Notes: generated by a model not told the origin, from the letters alone. Counted from the first letter of the stretch, positions 40,355-49,178 are shown. The stretch is 64,000 bases of DNA from a bacterium (GCA_030426085.1 JAUHYW010000034.1:28332-92331); one strand, 5' to 3'. Numbers and translations are program-made.

Positions 40355-42700
40355 TCAGGATCGTGGCTCGCTGATCGGCCCGACCGGTCCCAACTGGCTT
40401 CGCTCCCACTCGACCAGGGCAAGATGGGTCGGGCCGCCGACCTGCCGATACAGCCATGTGCTCTCTTCCAGCTTCCTGAGTGCTTCCAACTCGCGACCCG
40501 TGAGTCGGAAGAGGCGCCCGAGACCCAGCGCGGCTCGGGCCCTGGTCCGCAGAGCAAGCGGCGCGTCTCCGGCGAGTAGGTGCGCATGGTCGAATGCGGC
40601 CTTGGCCCGATCAAAATCGCCCGAGTCGATCAGCATGTGGGCCAGATCGATCTGGGCTCGGGCAGCATACCTCCGCCGCACGCCCGGGGACGCCGAGGCC
40701 TCTAGGTGGTAGCACGAGTCGAACCACTTCGCGGCTTCGATCCGTTTCTGCTGCATCAGATACAATCGCCCCAGCGCCCGAGCCGACGCGCCGCGGACTT
40801 CCTGAAATTGGTCCTGATTCCAGCAAGCCTGGAGGGCCCTCTCCGCGGCCTTGAACTCACCGCATACGCGCTGGAAGTCGCCTAGGCGATAGCGGGCGAA
40901 GTTCAGCGTCAGAGTCTCCCGGCCGAGGCGCTTCTCGCGCTCCTCGGCCAACCTGAAGCCTTTCTCGATCGCCTTCCGCGCCTGTGCGATATCACCGAGT
41001 TGGGCGTGGGCCCATCCAAGCCCGTCGAAGAAGCACCATGCCAGGGCAGACGCCCTTGGGATCCGGCTTTCGGGCAGCGGTTGCTCGCAATCCGAAGAGT
41101 CAGTGTGCTCGTCCAAAGCCGAAATCAGCTTCTTGGCGAGGGCGATGCGTTTGTGAGGCCAGCCCATCTCCCAGACGACGTGGATGATGCCGATGCCCAG
41201 GTCGATCGCCTCGATCGGCGTGAACGACAGCCCCAACTCGACAGCGTGCAGGATGTCCGCCAAGCGAGGGCCGACCTTGCCGACCAGATCGAGTCGCAGA
41301 CCCCGATGCCAGAAGAAACGTTCGCGGTCATCGGGGCCGAGGACGCCCCAGAAATACTCCGAGAACGCGCCGAAGAAGCGTTTTCTGATTGCCTCACGTT
41401 CGCCCTCTGTGACCGTACTTTCCCACGAGGAACGGACCCGTGTCGGTACATCGATCCACGTTGCCTCATTGCGCCTCACGTTGGCCACTTCCTCGGCCAG
41501 ATGGAGTTCGATCAACGTCTCGAGACCAGGTGCCAACGTCTTCTGGTCATCACCGAAGACGTGCTCCAGCATGTCTCGACTCGGTGGTCGGCGGAAGATC
41601 GACAGTACGCCCAGGGCTGCTCGCGCCGCCGGGTCGTTCGGAATGGGGTGTTTGATAGACTCGATCGCATCTTCGGACAAACCGGCCAGGATGGCGTCCA
41701 GCGGCGTCTCGACGGCTTCGAGGCTCATCGTATTGGCGGCATCCTCGGGCATGGCGATCGACGCTAGCACTGAGTCGGGCAGCCGGCCGACCGGAAGGAC
41801 GTGGTGGAAGTCCAACTCCTCGTTGGTGCAGGTCAGCAGTGCGCTCACTGGCACGGTGCCGAGAAAACTCCGGAGGCTGTCGCTGACCTCAACGTCGTCC
41901 AGGACGACCAATGTCGGTATGGCGCGCACCAGCGGAACCAACGCCTCATCGACTTGCCGACCATCAGAGGCGCGCAAGTGGTTGTAGCCGAGCGCATCGG
42001 CCAGGGCATGCCTGAGCCGGTCGACAGTATCTTGCTCGGCATCCGCGCCGTAGATAGTGTCCTGCTCGGGAGCCGAGCCATAGATCGAGTCGTACTCGAC
42101 ATCCAAACCACGGGTCGACGCACTGAATACGCTCAACCACACGATGAGGTCGAACGGCGATTGACCCGGGACTTCGTCGAGTCGGGCGAGAAACTGCCGC
42201 GCGATCGTCGTCTTGCCGCTGCCCGACCGGCCGACTACGGAGACGATGGCTGGCCTCTGTTGGAGCAGGGCGAAGAGATGACTGAGCATCTCGTCCCGGC
42301 CGATGCATTTCTCGGGTCTTGATGGGACGCCGACGCGTCGATGGTGAGGCGCCGCGAGCGACTGGGTGACGCGGCGATACCATTGTTCGAAGCGGACCAC
42401 CTCCGAGCGTGGTCTGAGTAACGCGATGGCCCAACGGAGCCAGCCGGCCAGATAAGGGTCCGAGAGCGGATTGGACCTCTGGAATTCGTTGAGGGCGCTC
42501 AGGTCCGCGAGCAGTTGATGAGCGGGTCGCGAGTGCTCTGTCAGATGGGCCATGATTGCATGGGGAGTGTCATGCAGCAACTGAGAACGCCATTCGCTCC
42601 GGTATAGACCCGCTGCGTTGGCATCCCGGATCAACCTGTCGAGTTCGTTACTGTCCAGTGGCTTTGGCGGATGGTCCGGTGGGGGCTCGGCTTGAAGCAA
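40355..42700 (-). CDS. STAND NTPase (NB-ARC-like) with TPR region, candidate defence or signalling protein
   Basis: The 781-aa protein has an N-terminal helical domain of about 120 residues, a P-loop NTPase at about 130-350, and a TPR-like C-terminus at about 530-775. The NTPase has Walker A VVGRSGSGKTTIARQ (155-169), the hydrophobic strand and acidic pair LVVLDD (264-269) and a following winged-helix-like part (AALGVLSIFRRPPSRDMLEH). The N-domain (PYLAGWLRWAIALLRPRSE) is reminiscent of effector-associated domains of prokaryotic STAND proteins. Residues 204-223 hold a 10-residue tandem repeat (DSIYGSAPEQ, DTIYGADAEQ). The start is a TTG after AAAGGA. Codon use is clearly less GC-rich than in its neighbours. 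Confidence 0.75.
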   Translation of the reverse strand: MLQAEPPPDHPPKPLDSNELDRLIRDANAAGLYRSEWRSQLLHDTPHAIMAHLTEHSRPAHQLLADLSALNEFQRSNPLSDPYLAGWLRWAIALLRPRSEVVRFEQWYRRVTQSLAAPHHRRVGVPSRPEKCIGRDEMLSHLFALLQQRPAIVSVVGRSGSGKTTIARQFLARLDEVPGQSPFDLIVWLSVFSASTRGLDVEYDSIYGSAPEQDTIYGADAEQDTVDRLRHALADALGYNHLRASDGRQVDEALVPLVRAIPTLVVLDDVEVSDSLRSFLGTVPVSALLTCTNEELDFHHVLPVGRLPDSVLASIAMPEDAANTMSLEAVETPLDAILAGLSEDAIESIKHPIPNDPAARAALGVLSIFRRPPSRDMLEHVFGDDQKTLAPGLETLIELHLAEEVANVRRNEATWIDVPTRVRSSWESTVTEGEREAIRKRFFGAFSEYFWGVLGPDDRERFFWHRGLRLDLVGKVGPRLADILHAVELGLSFTPIEAIDLGIGIIHVVWEMGWPHKRIALAKKLISALDEHTDSSDCEQPLPESRIPRASALAWCFFDGLGWAHAQLGDIAQARKAIEKGFRLAEEREKRLGRETLTLNFARYRLGDFQRVCGEFKAAERALQACWNQDQFQEVRGASARALGRLYLMQQKRIEAAKWFDSCYHLEASASPGVRRRYAARAQIDLAHMLIDSGDFDRAKAAFDHAHLLAGDAPLALRTRARAALGLGRLFRLTGRELEALRKLEESTWLYRQVGGPTHLALVEWERSQLGPVGPISEPRS

Positions 42701-42832
42701 GATGTTCCTTTGTCGGCTGCCGCGAGGTTCCTGGACGCATCGGAAACCCTCGCCCTGTCCATCGCGACCACCTACCAAGTAGCACAGGCAAGGGACGATG
42801 GAGTCCCGTTTGCGGGGGGAGTATGCAAGCGC

Positions 42833-43015
42833 ATGGGCATATCCGGTCGTTGCGTGCCCGTATACGATATTGTGCCAGGCATATGGATGGTGAGCGGTCA
42901 CGCGCTGTACCTGCACGCCCACGGGGGCATCCACAACGGCGCGGCCATCACGCTCTACACCTGCCCGCCGGAAGAGGAACGCCCCAACTGCCAGTGGGAC
43001 ATCGGCGGAGACTGA
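42833..43015 (+). pseudogene. Ricin-B-lectin-like fragment, or very small gene
   Basis: About 60 codons from an ATG at 42833 end in VSGHALYLHAHGGIHNGAAI, followed by TLYTC and NCQWDI. This looks like one repeat of a ricin-type beta-trefoil, where LxLHxHGGxxxGAxVxLW...NxQW is usual. A whole trefoil needs three repeats, so this is either the remnant of a larger gene or a tiny divergent gene. It lies upstream of the STAND gene on the other strand, in a segment whose GC rises again to the host level. Confidence 0.4.
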
Positions 43016-43048
43016 TGGCCACCTCTGCCGCGGGCGCATGGTCTGGCC

Positions 43049-43114
43049 TCCACTGCGCCGCCGACGACCGCCAGGAGGGCTGGATCGGCCGCTGAGCCGA
43101 CCCCGCCCGCTTCG
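43049..43114. repeat. 66-bp direct repeat, right copy
   Basis: This is an exact copy of 40268-40333, including the end of the lipoprotein gene with its stop codon. Here it has no gene body in front of it: the upstream 30 bp are unrelated to the lipoprotein gene. Confidence 0.95.
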
Positions 43115-43243
43115 TCCCCGACGCCCCGCCACCCGCGCCCACCCGCTCGATCCACCGGCTCGGTCGGGCGCGTGCTCGGCGGTTGAAACGCGGGGGTGCA
43201 CCGGGCACGATGGCCCCGCCCAACTGGACAGGGCCCGTGCCGC

Positions 43244-44035
43244 ATGACCTCGCCCTTCATCGACGGTCGCCAGAGCCTCCCGCCCCACTCATCGGGCCCG
43301 GCGGCGCGCGCCCGGGACGCTGACCCGCTGTGCATCCTGGTGGGTGGCAGCGGCGTCGGGAAGACCACCCTCTCCCGACTGTGGGCCGCAGGCGGCGGCC
43401 AATGCCTGCCCGATCGGCGGACGCTCACCGATCTCTACGTGATCCCCGCGTACCTCGGCTCGGCGGCCGGGTCCGAGCGGGTCTCGCGGACCGAGCGGAT
43501 CGCCGCCGCCCGCGCCTATCGGGAGCAGCGCCCCGGCGGCATGGCGCACCTCATCGAGCAGGTGCCCCGCCCCCGGGCCGCCTGCCTGTTCGATGGGCTC
43601 CGGGGCCTCGCCGAGACATCGACCGCCATCCGGCGGCTGCCCGACGCCCGCTTCGTCGCCCTGCATGCCGCCATCGAGACGCGCATCCTCCGGCTGGCCA
43701 GCCGCGGAGACCCCTTCGACCACGGCGCCGGTGGCGCAGAGGGCGGCGACCGACTCGAACCGGCCCTCGGCGCGTGCGCGGCGGCGCTCGACGAGATCGG
43801 GACCACGCCGGGCGCCGTCGCGCGCCGGCTCGCGGGCAGCCCTGCCGTCGATCCGGCGGGCGTCGTCGGCGCGATCCGGATCCTGCTCGCCGAGCAGCGG
43901 GCTCATGGGCGACAGGGGGACGCGCTCCGTGCGCTGGGGACGCTCCCGCCCGCGCGGCGCCTGCTCGTCGACACCGACGTGAACTCGGCCGAAGAGACTT
44001 TCCGAATGGTCACGACCTGGTGGCGGACACCATGA
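43244..44035 (+). CDS. P-loop NTPase/kinase-like protein
   Basis: The 263-aa protein has a clear Walker A (CILVGGSGVGKTTLSRLWAA, with Lys40 and Thr41) near the N-terminus, then a guanylate/nucleoside-kinase-like run: KxxDRRTLTDLYVI-like DRRTLTDLYVIP, RTERIAAARAYREQRPGG, CLFDGLRGLAE and ARFVALHAAIETRILRLASR. A small-molecule or nucleotide kinase is the best guess; a sequence search would be needed to name it. It is the first of three genes joined by ATGA overlaps with the halogenase-like and epimerase-like genes, so it probably acts in the same pathway. Confidence 0.7.
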   Translation: MTSPFIDGRQSLPPHSSGPAARARDADPLCILVGGSGVGKTTLSRLWAAGGGQCLPDRRTLTDLYVIPAYLGSAAGSERVSRTERIAAARAYREQRPGGMAHLIEQVPRPRAACLFDGLRGLAETSTAIRRLPDARFVALHAAIETRILRLASRGDPFDHGAGGAEGGDRLEPALGACAAALDEIGTTPGAVARRLAGSPAVDPAGVVGAIRILLAEQRAHGRQGDALRALGTLPPARRLLVDTDVNSAEETFRMVTTWWRTP

Positions 44036-44892
44036 CGCGGAGCGAACTCATGCCCGAAAGAGGAACAACACCCACCGACGAGGCGGCGCGCTACGCGGCG
44101 GATGGCTTCCTCGGCCCCTGCCCGCTCGGCCTCTCGGCCGACGCCGTCGGCGAGATCCGGCGCCACGTCGCGACGACGCTCTACAACAAGCCATCGTCGG
44201 TCTACGAAGAGTCTCGGGGCCCGGTGGAGCCCTACTCGGTCGCGTGGTACGGCTGCAATCGTGATCGCCATCTGGCCGACGCGATGCTCTACCGGCTCGC
44301 GACCCTGCCGACGGTCCTCGACCGGGTCGAGGCGCTCATCGGACCCGACCTGCTGCTGTGGCGGTCGACGCTGTTCGTCAAGGGGCCCGGGGAGGCGGGC
44401 ACGGTGCTGCACCAGGGGCACCACTATCCCGGCCGCTTCTTCCGGCCATCGCTCAGCGAGCCCGGCGGGGTGACCGTCTGGGTCGCGTTGAGCCACGCCG
44501 ATGTCGAGCACGGCTGCCTCCAGTTCGTGCCGGGCAGCCATCAGCGGGGCTACGCGCCCTATCGGCGGGTCGACGAGACCGAGGGGGTCTTCGGTCGGGA
44601 CTACAAGATGGACATCCGCCCCGAGGAGCACGACGTCGTGGACGTCGAGTGCCGCCCCGGTGAGGCCATCTTCTTCCCCCAGTCGGTCATCCACGGGTCG
44701 CGGCCCAACACCTCCCCCGACGCCCGCTGGGCGATCGCCTACCGGTTCATCCCGCCCGCCATCCGGGCCTACGAAGGCCTCACGGTCTGCGGGCAGGGGC
44801 TCGAGCTGTCGCGCTGGGGCTGCGTCCTGGTCCGCGGGCGCGACGCGCACGGGGTCAACCGCCTCGTCGAGCCCGCCTTCGACGGCGCATGA
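44032..44892 (+). CDS. SyrB2-like Fe(II)/2-oxoglutarate enzyme with His-x-Gly triad, candidate halogenase
   Basis: The 286-aa protein has the PhyH-type jelly-roll plan. Line-up by eye with SyrB2 as I recall it is good: GPGEAGTVLHQGHHYPG against GEEGTDWHQAD, then GGVTVWVALSHADVEHGCLQ (SyrB2 [20 protein letters not shown]) and FVPGS, FGRDYK, and RPGEAIFFPQSVIHGSRPN. The iron ligands would be His127 and His221; the residue that is Asp/Glu in hydroxylases is Gly129, as in halogenases, where Ala or Gly leaves room for chloride. Arg238 (AYRF) would hold 2-oxoglutarate. The gene overlaps both neighbours by ATGA. Substrate unknown; halogenation is inferred, and an inactive or hydroxylating enzyme is possible. 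Confidence 0.8.
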   Translation: MTRSELMPERGTTPTDEAARYAADGFLGPCPLGLSADAVGEIRRHVATTLYNKPSSVYEESRGPVEPYSVAWYGCNRDRHLADAMLYRLATLPTVLDRVEALIGPDLLLWRSTLFVKGPGEAGTVLHQGHHYPGRFFRPSLSEPGGVTVWVALSHADVEHGCLQFVPGSHQRGYAPYRRVDETEGVFGRDYKMDIRPEEHDVVDVECRPGEAIFFPQSVIHGSRPNTSPDARWAIAYRFIPPAIRAYEGLTVCGQGLELSRWGCVLVRGRDAHGVNRLVEPAFDGA

Positions 44893-45989
44893 GCAGCCCC
44901 AGCCCGCGGGTCGCGTCGCTCGACATCACCCCGCTCGGGCTCGAGCTCGCCCGCCCGCTGCGGTGGGACACCGGCTCGCTGACGGTCGCCCGGCACGCGC
45001 TGGTGCGGGTGACCCTGACCGATGGCACCGTGGGCATGGCCGAGGCCGTGCCCCGGCCGACCATTCACGGCGAGACGCCGGCGACCGTCACCCACGCGGT
45101 GAGGGACTGGATCGCCCCCCGCCTCGTCGGGCGCTCGATCGACGATGTCTTCCCCGAGACCGGCCTCACCGGGCACCTGACCGCCCACGCGTCCGTCGAC
45201 ATGGCGCTGCATCATGCCCGGGCCCGGCTCGCCGGCGTGACGCTGGCGGCGCACCTGGCCTCCGAGCGCGGCGTCCGGGGCGCCACCGCGCCGCGGGTGG
45301 CGACGATCCTCGGCCTCGATACGATCGACGCGGTGCTCGACGACGCCCGGGCCGCCCATCGGCGTGGGATCCGGGTCTTCAAGGTCAAGATGAGCAAAGG
45401 CTGGCGCCAGACCTGCGCGCTGCTCGACGCGCTCCGCGCCGACCTGGGGGAGACTTGCACGATCTACGTCGACGCCAACCAGGCGCTGCCGGTGGAGGAC
45501 GGCCCCGACTGCCTCGCCGCGCTCGCGGCGCGCGGCGTCGCCTACATCGAAGAGCCGTTCGACGTGACCGCCTACGCGGCCCGGCGGCGCCTGCACGCCC
45601 GCAGCCCGTTGCCGTGGGTGGCCGACGAGAGCGTATTGACCCTGCGCGCCCTGCGCACCCAGCTCGAGCTGGGCATGGTCGACATCGTGAACATCAAGCC
45701 CGCCCGCACCGGCTTCACCCAGAGCATCGCCATGGCCGCGCTGGCCCGGCGGCATGGCGCGCGGGTGATGATCGGATCGCAGGCGAGCGGCGCCCTCGGC
45801 GCGGCGTGGGCCACCGCCCTGGCCTGCGCCGTCGAGGCCGATGTGCCCTGCGAGCTGGATTTCTGGCGCCGATACGGTGGGGATCCGGTGCGCTGGCCCG
45901 CCGCGCTGGAGGCGGGGCGGCTCGTCGCCGAAGCCGACCCCACGCTCGACGAGACCGCGCTGGCCGACCCCTCGAACGCGACGCGCTGA
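44889..45989 (+). CDS. Enolase-superfamily epimerase (MLE subgroup, dipeptide epimerase-like)
   Basis: The 366-aa protein has all expected catalytic residues: the Lys165-x-Lys167 pair (FKVKMSKG), metal ligands Asp195 (YVDANQAL), Glu221 (YIEEPF) and Asp246 (VADESV), and the opposing base Lys270 (VNIKPARTG). Two lysines on opposite faces of the barrel mark the muconate-lactonizing subgroup, which includes L-Ala-D/L-Glu epimerase and N-succinyl amino acid racemases. It probably inverts an alpha-carbon of an amino acid derivative or dipeptide. Its ATG overlaps the halogenase-like stop. A joint role in making a modified amino acid is inference. Confidence 0.88.
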   Translation: MSSPSPRVASLDITPLGLELARPLRWDTGSLTVARHALVRVTLTDGTVGMAEAVPRPTIHGETPATVTHAVRDWIAPRLVGRSIDDVFPETGLTGHLTAHASVDMALHHARARLAGVTLAAHLASERGVRGATAPRVATILGLDTIDAVLDDARAAHRRGIRVFKVKMSKGWRQTCALLDALRADLGETCTIYVDANQALPVEDGPDCLAALAARGVAYIEEPFDVTAYAARRRLHARSPLPWVADESVLTLRALRTQLELGMVDIVNIKPARTGFTQSIAMAALARRHGARVMIGSQASGALGAAWATALACAVEADVPCELDFWRRYGGDPVRWPAALEAGRLVAEADPTLDETALADPSNATR

Positions 45990-46091
45990 GCGGCGCGCGA
46001 CACGCAATTCGACGTACGCCGTCACCTCCCGCGCAGCGGCGAATCAACTCAGCGGTTCAATGCCCGACACCGCACCCGAGGAGGTTCGCCG

Positions 46092-49000
46092 ATGCACCGC
46101 ACCCCCGCCCGCCTCTCGACGCTGGCGCTGGCGCTGGCCTTCGCCGTCGGCTGCGACGACGAGCCGGCCCCGCAGGTCGACCCGACCCCCGACGGCGGGG
46201 TCGAGACCCCCGCCGTCGACGCCCTGCCGCTCCAGCCCACCCGCCGCTTCCCGCGGGGCGCCACCTTCTACCTGCCCGGCGACGGCTGGTCAGTGGGCGA
46301 CGCGCCCCCCGGCAACACCAACACCGTCTTCGTCGGCGCCGACGGCTTCAGCCGCTTCACCCCGGTGCTGGCCGGCGCCTACACCTTCGAGCGCGACGAC
46401 GAAATCCGCCCGCTGACCGTCGTCGCCGAGGTGCCCTACGCCCACTACAACTACTACCCGACCACCTCGATCGAGGCCGTCGGCGATCAGGTGTGGGTGG
46501 CCCACGTCTTCGACCCCCACATCACCCGCCTCGACGCCGAGGGCGCCGTCATCGACACCGTGCCCGCCGGCCCGTGGCCGGTCAGCATCGCCCACCGCCC
46601 GGGCATGCCCCACGCGCTGGTGGCCCACAAGGCCGGCGACACCGTCGGCTTCGTCGACGCCGAGACCGGCCGCCTCGAAGACGCGCTGTGGGTCGGGGAC
46701 GAGCCGGCGCAGGTCGTGCTCTCGCCGGACGGCGGCGAGGCCTGGATCAGCCTCAACAGCCAGGACGCCGTCGCCCTGATCGACGTCGCCGAGCGGCGCC
46801 TGCTGACCACCATCGAGACCAACCTCGCCCCCCAGGCGATGGCGCTCTCCGCGGACGGCGGCCGCCTCTTCGTGGCCAGCTACCGCTCGGGGGTCAGCGA
46901 TCGGCTGTCGTTCGGCGCCGACGCGCGCTACGACGACTTCGACATCGCGGTGATCGACACCGCCGCCCGCGCGGTCGTCGACTACATCCCGGCCGTCGGA
47001 TCCAACCTCAACGGGCTCTACGTCGACGGCGACCGGCTCTACGTCGCGATGACCCGCTCGGTGGTCTCGGTCTACTCCGGCCAGCCGGGCATGACCGCCT
47101 TCCGCCACACCGTCGCCGCCTACGACCTCGCCGACGGGGCGGGCTACGCCGAGGTCGCCGCCGCCGACATCGGCCGCCAGGACACCGCCCCGGGCATCGC
47201 CGTGCGCCCCTACGGCCTGACCATCGCCGGCGACGTGCTGTGGGTCGCCGTCGAAGGCTCGGACGTCGTCGTCGGCCTCGACCCCGAGACGCTGGCCGAG
47301 ATCACCCGCTACGACGCGCCCGGCCGCCCGCGCAGCATCGCCGCGGTGGGCGACACCGTCTTCACCCACGGCTTGCAGGCCTACCGCGTCACCCGGGCCG
47401 ACACCACCGGCGCCGTGCTCGGGGCCACCGCGCTGGTCGGCGACCCCCGCGGTGCCAGCCTCGCGCTGGGCCAGCGGCTGTACACCGGCAGCGGCGGCGG
47501 CCCCGCCGAGCACCATAGCTGCGCCGACTGCCACATCGACGGGCTCACCGACGGCAACGTCTGGTCGGCGGGCGGGCTCTCCGAGTCGGCCAGCCGCCCC
47601 ATGTTCTGGATGGAAGGCACCGATCCCATCGGCTGGGAGGGCGACGCATTCGAACTGTTCTCGTATCTCTATGGCAGCCCCGGCCCCACCATCGGCGTGC
47701 TCATCTCGACCGAGACCCACCGGGCCTTCTACGACTACCTCGCCGCCTTCGTGCCGCCGCCGCCGGCCAACGGCTTCACCGCGCGGGACGGCAGCCTGAC
47801 CGCTGAGGGCGAAGACGGCCGCGAGGCCTTCGGGGCCGCCGGCTGCACCGCCTGCCACGCCGGCCCGCTGACGACGACCGGCCTGCGGCTGCCGAACGGC
47901 GGCACCCAGGACGAGCACCCGATCGTGGTGCCCAGCCTCGTCGGCGCCTACCGCCACGGCTCGTGGCTGGTCAACGGCGCCGCCCGGACCCTGCTCGAAG
48001 CGGTGGTGGCGATGGAGCCCCTCTCGGGCCAGACCCTCGACGACGCCACCCGTGAGCGCATCGTGCGCTACCTGCGCGAGCTGACCGCCCGCGAGTTCTT
48101 CCTGCTGAAGAGCGCCCCCGCGTCCGGCGCCCTCGCGGCCGCCGCCGACGGGCCGATCACGCTGACCTTCTCCCACGCGGTCTGGGAGGACCCGGACAAC
48201 CTGGACCGCATCCACCTGCTCGACGGGGACCGCGCGCCGGTCGAAGCCACCGTGACCGCCGACAACCGGGTGGTGACCCTGACCCCCGCCGCGCCGCTGA
48301 CCGCCGGAGGGGACTACCTCGTCGAGATCGGCTCCGAGTTCGAGTCGTTCGCCGAGGCGCCGATCGTCGCCGGCATCCGGCTCCCGTTCACCGTCGCCGC
48401 GCCGGACGACCTGCGGCTGGAGGGGGCCTACGAGATCCACGTCGACCACCCCAACCTCGACCGCGCGTCGCGCAGCTACGACTTCTCGACCCTCATCCCG
48501 GTCACCGTGCCCGCCGAGGCGCAGCCCACCGCGTCGGGCGCCGACCTCACCCTGACCATCAGCGACATCCTCGACGCGCCGGTCGCGGTCACCATCGACG
48601 GCGAGACCGCTTTCTGGCCCCCGTTCCCGTTCCCCGTGGGCCCGCCGGGCTTCCTCAACCGCAGCTTCCCCACGACGATGGCCCTGGTCGACGACGACGG
48701 CGACGGGGTCGCCGACCGCGGCGAGTCGACGCTGACGCTGCGCAGCCCGGGCCTCGAGGCCGAGGGCGTCGTCTGGCGCTTGCAGCGCCCGGAAGAAGAG
48801 CCCGAAGGCTGTGACATCGCGCGCGGCGACCACCCGCTGACCCTCGACTTCGACGCCGACGATCGGCCGACCGTCTCGTGGGACGCCGAGGTCAACGCGC
48901 TCGGCTTCTTCGTCACCTCGCCCGACGCCGAGACCCCCCTGGGCCCGGGCGCGGTCACCGGCGGCGAGACCTACTGGGCGCTGTCGACGATGGCCTTCCC

Positions 49001-49178
49001 CGACGGCTTCGCCGGCCCGGTGGTCTACGGCGAGGTGCCCCAGGGCGCCACCGACGTCAGCGAGGAGAGCGGCGCGATGGCCGGCGGCAGCCCGCTGCCC
49101 GCTGGCGAGTGCGTCGAGATCACGGTGGTGTTCAACGACTTCAGCACCAGCGAGCAGCGCTACGTGCAGGGGGAGTAG
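46092..49178 (+). CDS. Outer lipoprotein with beta-propeller and two c-type haem sites
   Basis: The 1,028-aa protein has a lipobox (LALAFAVGC, then DDEP). Residues 95-460 form a YVTN-like seven-bladed beta-propeller (VWVAHVFDPHITRLDAEGAV; GLYVDGDRLYVAMTRSVVSV). Two CxxCH haem-binding motifs follow: CADCH near residue 477 and CTACH near residue 590, in a region resembling di-haem cytochrome c peroxidase-type proteins (KSAP, VVPSLVGAYRHGSWLVNGAA, EAVVAMEPLSG). An Ig-like domain and a Cys-containing C-terminal beta domain complete it. It may carry electrons at the cell surface; no partner is seen nearby. Confidence 0.82.
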   Translation: MHRTPARLSTLALALAFAVGCDDEPAPQVDPTPDGGVETPAVDALPLQPTRRFPRGATFYLPGDGWSVGDAPPGNTNTVFVGADGFSRFTPVLAGAYTFERDDEIRPLTVVAEVPYAHYNYYPTTSIEAVGDQVWVAHVFDPHITRLDAEGAVIDTVPAGPWPVSIAHRPGMPHALVAHKAGDTVGFVDAETGRLEDALWVGDEPAQVVLSPDGGEAWISLNSQDAVALIDVAERRLLTTIETNLAPQAMALSADGGRLFVASYRSGVSDRLSFGADARYDDFDIAVIDTAARAVVDYIPAVGSNLNGLYVDGDRLYVAMTRSVVSVYSGQPGMTAFRHTVAAYDLADGAGYAEVAAADIGRQDTAPGIAVRPYGLTIAGDVLWVAVEGSDVVVGLDPETLAEITRYDAPGRPRSIAAVGDTVFTHGLQAYRVTRADTTGAVLGATALVGDPRGASLALGQRLYTGSGGGPAEHHSCADCHIDGLTDGNVWSAGGLSESASRPMFWMEGTDPIGWEGDAFELFSYLYGSPGPTIGVLISTETHRAFYDYLAAFVPPPPANGFTARDGSLTAEGEDGREAFGAAGCTACHAGPLTTTGLRLPNGGTQDEHPIVVPSLVGAYRHGSWLVNGAARTLLEAVVAMEPLSGQTLDDATRERIVRYLRELTAREFFLLKSAPASGALAAAADGPITLTFSHAVWEDPDNLDRIHLLDGDRAPVEATVTADNRVVTLTPAAPLTAGGDYLVEIGSEFESFAEAPIVAGIRLPFTVAAPDDLRLEGAYEIHVDHPNLDRASRSYDFSTLIPVTVPAEAQPTASGADLTLTISDILDAPVAVTIDGETAFWPPFPFPVGPPGFLNRSFPTTMALVDDDGDGVADRGESTLTLRSPGLEAEGVVWRLQRPEEEPEGCDIARGDHPLTLDFDADDRPTVSWDAEVNALGFFVTSPDAETPLGPGAVTGGETYWALSTMAFPDGFAGPVVYGEVPQGATDVSEESGAMAGGSPLPAGECVEITVVFNDFSTSEQRYVQGE

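Noticed and set aside
40334..43048. Interpreting the 66-bp-flanked segment as an insertion sequence or integron cassette
   Set aside because: No transposase, integrase, terminal inverted repeats or attC-like fold are visible; the repeat is 66 bp, longer than an IS target duplication.
44032..44892. Calling the iron enzyme a phytanoyl-CoA-type hydroxylase
   Set aside because: The carboxylate ligand is replaced by Gly129 and the core lines up better with SyrB2; a hydroxylase call would ignore this.
46092..49178. Naming the propeller/cytochrome lipoprotein a MauG or cytochrome c peroxidase
   Set aside because: Only two CxxCH motifs and loose resemblance are visible; axial ligands and the full family fold could not be confirmed.
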